Positions 1-11,700 of a stretch of 64,000 nt of DNA are shown piece by piece. The notes beneath the pieces were generated by a model. That model was not told the origin of the DNA, did not search any database, and saw nothing but the letters and a program-made list of their open reading frames with translations. The stretch is from Owenia fusiformis. Lineage: Eukaryota; Annelida; Polychaeta; Sabellida; Oweniidae. Every line of letters begins with the position of its first letter. The stretch's first letter is position 1. The position numbers and the translations under genes are program-made. The stretch spans positions 18,149,754-18,213,753 of the forward strand of contig CAIIXF020000011.1 of the NCBI GenBank assembly GCA_903813345.2, given 5' to 3'.

Positions 1-489
1 AATTTATCCTGCTGTTATTTATCAAAAATCAAAAATGGCTGCATTTGAAGAACAAAATAACATACAACTATAAAGCTACCAATTAAAAGCATGAAGACTG
101 CTCCTGATATATGCTGCTCTTCGCTAATTTTTAGCTAGCTCACATGGATGAATTTTTATAATCACCAATTTGTTAATTTTGCAACAATACTGTTATGTAT
201 TATAAAACTGAATTGTTCTAATGACATTTCACTGCCAATAGCTGTAATAACACAAATTATCGTACACGCATTGAATTTATGATCAATGATATAGTGGTGA
301 ACTATATTAAAGGTAATGCATATGGCGAACAGGAACTTCTGGATATTTTGTCTTTTTAGTTATATGCATTACATGTACTTTTAGCTGACAGGTGATTTCT
401 CAATGTTGTGTTATTTTCCCAAAAAATAGTAAGTTTAAATGTAAATTAGTTGGTTCTAAACTTGTATGAGTGTGGAATATATGTACTTT

Positions 490-640
490 GACAGTAGCCC
501 AGGGCTAGTAAGAAAAGTTCCATATTTTCACATCCAAGTTAGAAATTGACCTTAATTTGACAGTAGCCCTGCAGCAGCCCAGGGATGATAAATAGCCTTA
601 CTCTTACAGTAGCCCAGGGCAAATAAGAAATTGTGCTTAC
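490..640. repeat. Short tandem repeat with ACAGTAGCCCAGGG
   Basis: The words ACAGTAGCCCAGGG and AGTAAGAAA recur three to four times with irregular spacing of roughly 55 to 65 bp. The array is imperfect. No coding potential is seen; open frames on either strand here are by-products of the repeat. Confidence 0.6.
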
Positions 641-1169
641 TTTGAGACAAGCCCAAGGTTGTTGGAAAATGGCCTGTGGTTTAACGATTTTGAAGATTAT
701 TTTGGGAACCTTGAGATATAAGATGGAAATTTTTGTAGCAATCGATCTTATTGAATATTTTATAATCAGATTTTTTAGTATTCCTATTAGGCACTCCTGG
801 GTCAGCATGCCTCTTTTCTGACATTTAATTAATATGTGCAAAAATGGATCAAGATAGAAAAACTAAAAGAAGGTCACATAAAGGATTAACAATTTATGAA
901 ATGATAATTAGTATTGAATTTCCACTATGCCCTTGAAATCACATATGTTATCCTATTGATTGCACAAAATATTTTTCAATGCAAATGTCAATGAAGCAAT
1001 TTTAATTAACATACTTAGATTCATCTAAAGTAAAAGCCATGTTATTGCACTTTAGCCTTTTATATTCCTGTATTACTTTATACAGTAGAGTCAATACAAC
1101 ATATTAGCCTTTGTATTGTTCTGGAAACTCTGGGAATGCATACTTTTCAGTGAGAATGCTGCTTTCATA

Positions 1170-1300
1170 TACAGTAAAACTTGTCTTAGTGAACACCTTT
1201 CTCTAATAAACACCTCTCTCTAGTACACACCCTTCCTTAGCACATTCTCCTCTGTAGTTAACCTCTCTGTAATGAACACCTACCAACACTGAATGTTTTC
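1170..1300. mobile_element. CAGTRAAACCTGT MITE, partial copy
   Basis: Begins TACAGTAAAACTTGT and continues with repeated GAACACCT/AAACACCT words, as in the other seven family members in this window. The matching inverted end is not evident, so this looks like a one-ended or decayed copy. Confidence 0.5.
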
Positions 1301-2345
1301 TTGGCAACAGACAATACATTTGTGTTTTTTTTAGATAGGAACATTGACAAAACTTTCAATCATGTTACATAATAGATACTGTAGGATTTTTTCAATTATT
1401 TTAAAGATATCAGGCTTGAAATTTCCATTTGTGTGAGTTCACTGGTTTCATTTTCTGTAATGTTTTTTTTTTAACAAAATTCTGTGCTGTTTTGAGGAAT
1501 TTTAAACTGATTCAGTGCTTGTATTATAATTTCCATTAATTTTCATTAGTCAGGGTTATATTTAAATAATTATGTAATAATTATATATTATTATATTCAA
1601 CTTCATTTAAGTTTTTAACAGAGTAAACAAGTCTAGTTTTTTGGATAGGAAAAAGAATCCTTTATCTGTAATCAATATGCATGCTTTTATAGCCATACCA
1701 CAGTTCATGTTAAATTTAACCATAGAATGTTACAAAAATATAAAGTTAAACAAGGAGAAGGAAGAGCTATATTTAATTTATACATCTATAATAAAATGTA
1801 TCTACTTTACTTTTGAGGTCTATCAGTCCAAATACTATTGGATTAACTGCAGAAAAATATATAAAACAGTTATGAATTTTATAAATCCCGGGAGATATTT
1901 TCTATGGATTAATGTGCTATATTTTATCGATCTACAGTATACCGCTGTGTTCCATTTATGTTTCTCTATTGATGTACAGCTAGACCAACATAGCATAAAG
2001 TAAAGGAATTTACTTTGTATTGATATTTTCTTGAATTGTAGAGTTGAAAAAGCATGGATGAGATTACTGGCTGTTTGTATATTGGTGTCATCAAGCATTA
2101 TTGATAGCTACAGATCAGGTTTCTTGTTTTGTATTTTTATGTTGTTTGTACTGAGTTATTTTTAATTTCTTTAAGTACATTCAGGATAGGGCTTGAGGTG
2201 GTCAATCCTTTATTAAAGAGGCATTGGCTGATTGTTAGTAGATATGTAACCGTCCTTTTAGTATGTGCAGTGCAGTTAGGCTTTCTTTAACAGTGATTAA
2301 GGTCAGTTTCCCTAGTTGTGTCTCTATAAACATGATTACTCTATT

Positions 2346-2482
2346 ATGTCACCACCAGAAGTTGTGACATTTGTTATTGTCTCTTTTTGTGGATGGTGTT
2401 CTGTGGTTGGCATTTAGTGGTCGGTAGTCGATGTCTGTAGCAAATTGCAGGTGGTGACATTTTGAATGTTAATGCCTTGTTA
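2346..2482. repeat. Dispersed repeat family A, copy 1 (TGTCACCACC / GGTGGTGACATTTTG)
   Basis: Opens with TGTCACCACCAGAAGTTGTG and closes with AGGTGGTGACATTTTGAATG followed by TTAATGCCTTGTT. The same layout recurs at least eight more times in the window, so this is a dispersed non-autonomous repeat. Its class is unknown; no clear target duplication was seen. Confidence 0.7.
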
Positions 2483-4194
2483 CTTGTTACCTTAATATGT
2501 TACATCGATGTCTAGCTTTATAGCAGAGCTCTTGTAATTGTATAACTGTGTTTGTTATTAACAATCAGTGGTCATAAAACCACATGTGTATTTAGAAACA
2601 TCAGACTGAAAAGACAGCCAAATTTCTCCATTTTCCATCAAGGTCTTGTGTTATGATCATCTGCATCACATGTATATGCAAGAAATATTGCAGACAATCA
2701 CCAAATTGTTTTGTAAACAACCTGATGACTGTGAAAATTGACATCATTGAGGAAGTCATTTTTTTTAATGTTGTTAATCTAAGGACACAAACCTTTATGG
2801 GGTCATGAATGGTGAAACCAGCCTACTCTTAGAATATGTTTTCTCTAGAAGGCAGCTAAAGTACATCTTGAAGGTAGATTCATCATATCTGAAAATTAAA
2901 AGCAACATATTATTTATTATTTACATGCCATTTATTGTCGTATACTTGGAAAACGGCATGTGTCTCTTTAATACTTTTTGATCAACTTCCTGAAAAATAA
3001 TAAAATTCATTTCTTGGATTGTTTTATATAAAATTGTTTTGGTTGATATCAATTGATGTCAATTTGTTGACCTGGGTAACAGTAGAAGACAAACTTTTCC
3101 AAAGAATGCACAATTAGATTTTACACAAAATAACCGCAAACAGTTTCTATTCATATATTTCCAAACATGAACATTATATTAGATGCTGAATATATATGTA
3201 TATGAGCTTTCCAACTGTAAGACATGCCTTGAAATATGATACTGTTGTAATCTCCCGTTTTATCATTTCATGATTTTTCTTTTTTAACATTGACATATTT
3301 TCAATGTTTTTCTATCAATGATAATGTTGATGTTGATCTCCATGGCAGCGGCCCCCTGAAGATGATTAATGATTACTTTATGAAACGTTATAAACTTGCC
3401 GATCGTCATTTCTAAAATTGAACGATATATCAGACCACAAATCTATATTTTTGTAAATCCAACAACATTCAAGAATACCACATGAATGATTAATAACATA
3501 TGGTTCTCAAATAAAAATAATTTCAAACAAATGGTTTATTATATTCAGGATAACACTCTGTGTAACATAGCATAAATTGAACATCTTCGCACGTTTGGTC
3601 TTCACTGCGTTCTGACATGAGCCAAGTGAACGAAGGTGTGCATTTAAGCTTTTTTACTGTATATACCATTATCTGTTTTTATACTGACTGATGTAAAAGT
3701 GAGTGGAATGTCTAATAATATAACTTGACTTTATCTATCTGTAGGACTTAGAGAGAGATGTAACAATCGTAAGCATCAGTACCCTTGAGACACAGACAAT
3801 CTGTTGTGCCAAGTACACTGACAACCCTTCATGTCTAATGTGTAAACCCTTTCAATATATATCACACAAGTTACTTGATTTTAAAAATGTGCTCATAAAT
3901 CAGAATTATTCTGTTGGTTTGTGTAATTCAAAATTTGCTTTGAGTTCATTGTTATAGCAATTTCACCGAAAGCTTTTCATAGACTGAGTACATGTGAAAT
4001 GAATGTATGTTAATCATTCTGGATGTAAGGGCTCACAATTGAACTATGCAAAGATGTATCAGGAGGATGTCTTGAAATATTGGTGTCACTTCCAGAGCTT
4101 TGGAGATAATTGGAAATATTGGTCTTGGTTCTTTCTTTGAATTGAAATTGGCAACAATACTAAATTCAGCTATAAAATAATACAGTGATTCCTT

Positions 4195-4365
4195 GGACAT
4201 TTGCAGCAGTACTGAAATTCAGTTATAAAATAGTACAGTGGTTCCTTGGACATTTTCGACAGTACTGAAATTCAGTTACAAAATAGTACAGTGGTTCCAT
4301 GGACATTTTCGACAGTACTGAAATTCAACTATAAAATAATACAGCGATTCCTTGAACGTTCAGGT
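4195..4365. repeat. Tandem repeat, about 60 bp period
   Basis: Three to four copies of a unit containing TACAGTGGTTCCTTGGACAT and ACAGTACTGAAATTCAGTTA. The short open frame across it arises from the repeat. Confidence 0.7.
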
Positions 4366-4439
4366 ATTGATGTTTTTAGATCTTTCCCCATTGGCAGATG
4401 TGATATTTTGTCACCCGCTCCCTCCCCCTGCATATTTAA

Positions 4440-4975
4440 CACTACATTGCTATCTAGACACATTTGATATGTTGCTACCAACACAGATTTGATATTACTG
4501 TACATGTAGTTACATACTGTCACTTAAACAGATATGATATATTGTTAACAAGACAAATATGATGTCACTTAGACAGATATGATATATTGTTACCAAGACA
4601 GATATGATATATTGTTACCAAGACAAATATGATATATTGTTACCTAAACAGATATGATATGTAGTTACCCTCAGGAGATGTGGTATATTGTTACAATACA
4701 ATCATTATCTATTATTATACCCAACAGATGTGATATATCGTTCTTCCCCCCCCCCCAGCTTTCAAATATGATATATTGTTACCTCAACAGATATAATGTG
4801 TAGTTATCCTCAGGAGATGGGGTATATCGTTACAATACAATCATAATCTATTATTATACCCAACTGATGTGATATATCATCCCCCCTCCCCGGCTTACCT
4901 CCAGCAGATATGATATATTGTTGCCTAGACAGATATGGTATATTGTTACCTAGACAGATATAAAGGAGGGATTTT
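4440..4975. repeat. GATATGATATATTGTTACC tandem repeat region
   Basis: Many variants of ACAGATATGATATATTGTTA occur with spacings of about 25 to 35 bp, broken by C-rich runs near 4747 and 4884. Two more copies follow near 5405-5465. Simple intronic satellite-like sequence. Confidence 0.7.
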
Positions 4976-6521
4976 ATATAGGGAATGTCACAAGGATGGT
5001 GTCAAATATTTCCTGAGGGAATACAGTGACCGAGGGAAATATTGACATCATACTAGGGATATTCCTCATATCATCCCCACAGGTGAATAACAACCTTTAC
5101 CATAGTCAAGAGCAACTTCTACCTAATTTGTAGAAATGAAAATATGAAAATATAGAATTTTTGAACATATACTGGGGTTGATACCATATCATCCCTGATA
5201 TCATCCCTCTAATCCTAATATCATCCTTGATATCACCCATATCCCAAATATGTGATTTATCACTTGCTTTTACAAATCTGATATTACTCTGACCATGATA
5301 TACAATACAATTATTGACTTCTCCAGAGGTCAACTGGTAAAATTGTTTACTAAAACTGTAAACCAAGAAAATGCTGTTGACAGAATCTCCCACCAGATAA
5401 TCAGATATGTTATATTCTTATCCCTATCAGATATGATATATTGTTACCTAGACAGAAATGATATATAGTTTGTCTATAAAGGTGACACAATATTGACAGG
5501 GTGAAACATTATTCCTTTGATATCATTTGTTATTATCATGGAATTGGTAAATCTGCACATCTGCAGAAAGCTTCTTATCCCATGTTCTATTGTATTTCAA
5601 TTATCTCCAGTTTGACATGTTTTGTATATTGCCAACAATGTTGAAAAACATAGGCAATAATATTGTATTATATTTTTATATATTATATATGGAATAAATG
5701 AGAAATGGAAAAAAAATCCCATGTTCCCCATTCTTCAACTCTGAGAAAGGAATATTATTGCTAGAAACAGGCAGAATTACTTGCCTTGGGTAATTGATTC
5801 AATCTCATGAAAGCAAATTATTCAATTACAGAACTTTTTACATATTATATCTTTGCCTACCCTCAGAAAACTCACAAAATTGTTTCCCTCATCTTATTTT
5901 TCCATCTTGCATAGAAATGCCATCAACAATGTTAAAAAGCATTTCTTATTGATTATCGACCAGTAGATTGTTTGGAAATATCTTAGAGTAAATTGATTGA
6001 CTAATGGAAAAGGTCTGCAAGGTTTATGATCTGTATTAGGTGCAGTGATGCATATATCAGTGGGAAAACTGGGTCATATTACAACCAATAAATGATGTTG
6101 ATCCTTTCTGTGAGACTGATTAAATTATTTCCAAGGCTCAAAAGAATGTGGTTATCACAATCAAAAATATAGAACTCAATTTGGATTAATACTCAAGCTT
6201 AACATTGGTAATATATTTTTTTCATTGTTATATATTTTTCAGCTAGAGTATACATGTATGCTGCATTCAATGTTGCCATAATGGTTAAATCATGGCATAT
6301 TTCTTGGTGTAAATAAGTACAGAATCCTGACATGCTGTTATTACATGCTAAAGTGTGATCCTATCCAGTCTAGTGATAATTTGTCTAGCGTTTTATTAAC
6401 ATAGATCTTGCTTGGAACAATTGATAGCATTCACACTTGTATGAGAACTCAGTATTGATTTTCTATGAAATACTCTAATCTGGCCTTAGAAACACTCAAT
6501 AATATTGTATATACGGGTTAG

Positions 6522-7095
6522 TTGCTTTCAGAACATTCCGCTTTATCATATACATACCCAGAGCATTCTATGTTATCATATTCAGATTCTGAGCATTCTA
6601 TGTTAACATATACAGATCCAGAGCATTCTATGTTATCATATACAGATCCAGAGCATTCTATGTTATCATATTCAGATCCTGAGCATTCTATGTTATCATA
6701 TACAAATCCAGAGCATTCTATGTTATCATATACAGATCCAGAGCATTCTATGTTATCATATACAGATCCTCAGCAATCTGTGTAATCATATACAGATTCT
6801 GAGCAATTTTTGTTATCATATTTAGATTATGAGCAACTTTTGTTATCATATACAGAACCTGAGTAATCTATCTTATCATGTACAGATCCTGAGCAATCTA
6901 TATTATCATATACAGATCGTTATCATTATACACATTCTGAGCAACTCATGTTATTGTTTACAGCTAGATTCTAGAAAACCTTTTTATCATATAAGGAGTC
7001 TGAGCAAATTATCATATACAGTACCTCACCAACTCATGTTGTCATTTACAGATTCTAAGTAACATTTTCATCACTTATAGAATCTGGGCAACTTT
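6522..7095. repeat. 30-bp tandem repeat (GAGCATTCTATGTTATCATA)
   Basis: About eight well-kept 30-bp units from 6525 to 6785, then degenerate copies to about 7095. The period is a multiple of three, so one frame stays open and would read a repeated EHSMLSYTDP decapeptide. No homology or splice context supports a gene. Confidence 0.8.
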
Positions 7096-7841
7096 TGTTA
7101 TCATAAGATCCTGAAGTTAGAACAAAACCTGATAATTACTCTGATTTGCTTTAATTACAAAAACACTTAACGAGAGAAAACAAGTTGCACGTCAAAGCAG
7201 AGTTTTATTGTAAACATTGTCCAGTGTCTCGGTGTAATGACCGCAGTCTGGAGAATAAACTTGGAATATTGATTATCTTTATACATTTGTCTTCCAGATT
7301 GTAGAATTGCTAATACCTCTGCAATTGTCTTATATGGTAATGTCTTGTGTTTTAAGAGTGCCCATGTCATATTTAGATTTACTAGAGGTAAACGCATATG
7401 ATACTCAGAGACAAATAGAAACTATGATTATCACCTATACATGTACCACCTATACATGTAGATGTACTTGCACATATAGATGTCGTTTGATGAGAATGCC
7501 ATTTGGATAGGATAATAATGATGTCCAAGTACTTATATAGAATTCATAAAAAAACAAGTTGTAACAGTGTCAAATACTTTGTTCTTCGACACCATCTTGT
7601 TGAAGATAATTGTCAGGGTCGTGAAAAATCAGATAGAAACGAACCTAAAAACAAACCTTTTGCAGATTGCCCCAAGTGGGTTAAGTTCCTCCTTACTGAA
7701 GAGCTAAATTGTGGTTCATCCCTCCTGATTGAAGAGCTCAACCACAATTGGAAGAATTATATGGCTAAAAAGACAAGTCACTTGGCACTCCTTGACATAT
7801 CGCATTATTGGAATGTTTGATCTCTAGAGGATGTGCTCCTT

Positions 7842-7965
7842 AGGTGAAAATACAGTATTTTGATGTCACCTCAATATACGTGGAAAACCTCAAGAGGATG
7901 TGCTCCCTCAATAGTTGATAATACAGTATTTTGATGTTACCTCAATATACGTGGCAAACCCAAGT
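7842..7965. repeat. Direct repeat, two copies of about 65 bp
   Basis: Two adjacent copies share AGAGGATGTGCTCC, ATACAGTATTTTGATGT and ACCTCAATATACGTGG with a few differences. Intronic duplication. Confidence 0.65.
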
Positions 7966-8649
7966 ATTTCCCTGTCTATAAGTGCATTCTAAGGACATCA
8001 CCTGAGACATTAAGACTTATTGAATACAGGATGACATTTAGGTTCCATCAAGGGACCTCATACTAACTCTAATTAATTACATCAGGTGTGGTGTAGGTCT
8101 TATTGCGAGTCTGGATCTGGAGACACTTTGATATCCCACTAACTGAACTTCATTTAAAATCACATATTTATATAACAATAAATGCACCCCAGAGGGTATT
8201 CATTAAATTATTTTGAAAATCTTACCTGATTATACAACAAATCTTGTTATTGTTTTGATTATTTCAGTAGATGTTGAAAAGTGCCCCTGGAGTGTTTGTG
8301 ACTTGGTTAGTATTAAGGACATGAGATTGGGCCATTGACACCAGAGAATCTTAAAATGTCATTATGAAAACATACCATGGGGATTTTGTCTCTGTGTACA
8401 ATTTTTGAAATCTAAATTCAACAAAGAAATAAATCAGACAATTCATTTTAATTTAAGAGAAGAAGAATTATCTCACCAGATTCAGATCATGTTTGAATAC
8501 ATGTACAGCAGATTTGGGTCAGTTTAGATTCACCTCAAGTCAGCTGTAGTCTAACGGTTTATACGTTAAAACCTGTTTATATAAACTTTTTATATTTATT
8601 ATTCAATTAATAAAATTAAATATGTTTGCATCCTTAACATTCGACTCAG

Positions 8650-8731
8650 ATTTGGAAGACCTGGGGTAGATTGTCATACTGGACATCCAGATGAGGTTGC
8701 TGTCATACAAATACTCTTTTTAATCAATGAG
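8650..8731 (+). CDS. STXBP5: Tomosyn exon W1 (WD40 propeller 1)
   Basis: 82 nt, entered at phase 2 after CATTCGACTCAG and left at phase 0 through GAG|GTAAGT. Encodes FGRPGVDCHTGHP...ILFLINE, aligned to human FGRPGVECYCQHD...LQFLINE. The last 44 nt and the donor are the seed of the 53-bp array that follows. Confidence 0.9.
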
Positions 8732-11700
8732 GTAAGTCCCCAGATGAGGTTGCTGTCATACAAAGACTCTTTTTAATCAATGAGGTAAGTCCCCAAATGA
8801 GGTTGCTGTCATACAAAGACTCTTTTTAATCAATGAGGTAAGTCTCCCAGATGAGGTTGCTGTCATACAAATACTCTTTTTAATCAATGAGAAAAAAAAT
8901 TAATCAATGAGGTAAAATACTATTTTTAGTCAATGAGGTAATCTTGAGGTTGCAGTCATACACATACTGTTTTTAATCAATGAACCAGAATGAGGTATTC
9001 TCTCATAAAAACTCTTTAATTAATGAGGTAAAACACTTTATTCAATGAGGTACATCTTACAAATATTCTTAAATCAATGAGGTAAGTACAACAGACGGTT
9101 TTACATTTATATAAATACTCGTGAACTGACTTCATGAATAAAACATTTTAGATACATTTAAGAAATAAAATATTTAGCAAAATGTATATACCCCAAAGAA
9201 TCAATTGTTATTGCTAGAAGGCCTCCCAATCCAAAATCATGTCAAGCAAATCTTCCCAAAAATAGTGTTCATAAATTAACTTTTTACCTATAAAGTCTAA
9301 AAGTATTTGTTTCTATTCCAGGGGGCTATGATTACAGTATGCTCCGATGACACTTTACATCTCTGGAATTTACGTCAAAAACGACCTGACATAGTTCATT
9401 CACTGCGGTTCCAGCGGGAGAGGTGAGATTTTGCATTATAACCAATGTTAGATAATAGCACAAAAACCCTACTAGCTTTCAATTTAACTTCTCCTCGCTT
9501 ATCCTTTGTCTAATCTAACTCTCAACTCATTTTGTGACGTAACTCTGTTTAAAGAGTCAGGATCAGATCTAGCAGGAAGGCAAAAAATTGTTTCAATTTT
9601 AGAATTTTTCCGGCTCATGTCATTTATTGTCATGTCTACTTTCTAAAAATCCCCAAAGTGCACACTTTATTTCATGAAAACTAGATTTTTACAATAATGT
9701 ATTCTTTTTTTACAATTTTTAAGAATGGTAAACCATTCTTATTATTTGATAGACTTTAAACATTTTTCACCCCTTTTTGCACTTTGAATCCATAATAACT
9801 TCACCAATTTATAACATATCGTGAATCTTTTGGGAGATATTGTATTTGTGATTGTAGGGAATGTATTGGTAGGTCAATTGTACATATTGCTTGTAACTTT
9901 GTCACCCTTATCGATCTGATTCTGCCTTTAATTTGAGAAAAATAAAGAGATAATGTTTATCAATCCTGAAATAAACAACACTTAGATTTGCTTCTTCTTA
10001 CTTATGGTACATTTTGAATTGTTGTTTATAGATATAAGGAGTCTGCCGAATATCCCCAAAAACATTTTTACCCTGACCTCTCAAAGCAAAGTAAAATAAC
10101 TACAAATATTAAACTTGTGCAAACATTTTTGCAAACCCTTATTTTCTTATGGAATTTTGATGAGACGCCCATTGTATTAGCTCTGGGGAGAAGTGCAAAT
10201 ACTGATCATCTACCATACTTATCTATCTTAAAAAGCAAATTGTTAAATAACATTTTAAATTTTGTTTTGAAAAAATATATCTTTGTGCATGTGCCAAAGT
10301 TACACGTTCTGGTATTTCCTGCCAAGAAATTGACTCATTAGAGCATTTTTTGAATATTATTAATTTATACGTTTAGTATATATGCCCATACAATTATTAA
10401 TGATACCTGAAGACCCTGGGAGAATCTAACCATAATTGTTAATATGACTTTTAATGGTTGATACAACAGTTGAATAAAACAAGCATTGAATGGTGTAATT
10501 GTTACTAGGTGTATGTTTGAAAAATATGTGGTCAGATATTGTTGGCTTATATATGTATACCTGGTGTTAGTAATAGCTTATACTAGCTATATTTATGGCT
10601 TATACTGGGTGTATTCATAGCTTATATTGGCTATATTCCTAGCAAATATTGGCTATTTTCATAGCTTATTGATGCTGTATTGAAACTGGCATTTATATTT
10701 GTGGCTTATATTGGCTGCATTTATGGCTTAAATTGGCTATATTTATGACTAACCATATACTGACTGTATGTATGGTTCATGTTCAGGGCTTATACTGGCA
10801 ATATATTCAAGGCTAATATTAGCTAATATAGTGACAAATTAGATGGCTTATTCTAATGGCTATATATAATACAGAGCTGAGTATATTTCATAATTCATTG
10901 CTTATAATGGGAAAATCTTGGCTTATACTGGCTATAGCCATGGCTTTTATTGGCTATTTCATCTCTTCATACTGGGTATATTCATGGATGGCTGATACTG
11001 GCTGATACTGGCTAAATGCAAGCTTATACATGGTGTTATTCTTTCTACTTTGCAGCATATCAATGTTCCGTCAAAGTAATGCCAGTAGCAGGACTGATAA
11101 TCTAGATACTGAGGCAAATGATGTCAAGTCAAGGTAGATGTGCTTGTATTTTGGCATCGATATTTATTGTTGTTCACTATTGCACATTCTGCCTTGATGT
11201 TTTGTTTATTGTTACTATGACATATTTTGCCTTGATTCTTCCTTTAGTTGTTTACCATTGTGCATTCTGCCTTAAGTTGATGTTTACTATTGTTGTTCAC
11301 TATTCTGCCTTGATGTTTACTTTTGCTGTATACTATCATTGACTTATTCTGCTTGATGTTTACTATAGTATACATTATGATACATTCTGCTTTGACATTT
11401 ACTTTTGTTTACTATGACATATTTTGCTTAAAAATGATGTTTACTATTGTTGTTTACTATTCTCCCTTGATGCTTACTTTTGGTGTCTACTATCTGTAAC
11501 ACTTTCTGCTTGATGTTTTCCAAAGTGTATATTATGATACCTTCTGCCTTGACATATACTTTTGTTTACAATGACACATTCTGCTTAAAGTTGATGTTTA
11601 CTATTGTTGTTCACTATTCTGCCTTGATGTTTATTTTTGCTGTTTACTATCATTGACTTATTCTGCTTGATGTTTACTATAGTATACATTATGATACCTT

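Larger units (their letters stand above)
1..8649 (+). other. Presumed 5' intron or upstream flank of tomosyn
   Basis: No exon of the tomosyn N-terminus (the HGFPYQPSALAFDP region of the human protein) could be recognised. The stretch holds tandem arrays (listed), one CAGTAAAAC MITE fragment, one copy of the TGTCACCACC family and AT-rich unique sequence. An open 70-codon stretch after an acceptor-like site at 3745 is noted in the findings. I see no RNA gene. Confidence 0.6.

Noticed and set aside
4440-4975. Regularly spaced repeats considered as a CRISPR array
   Set aside because: Repeats are degenerate, spacers are not unique, and the sequence is animal intron.
6522-6785. 87-codon open frame with a decapeptide repeat (EHSMLSYTDP)
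   Set aside because: It arises from a 30-bp tandem repeat whose length is a multiple of three. The decayed copies downstream lose the frame, and no splice sites or homology support it.
7503-7820. 105-codon open frame, plus strand
   Set aside because: Composition is ordinary AT-rich sequence, no family is recognised, and there is no promoter or splice context.
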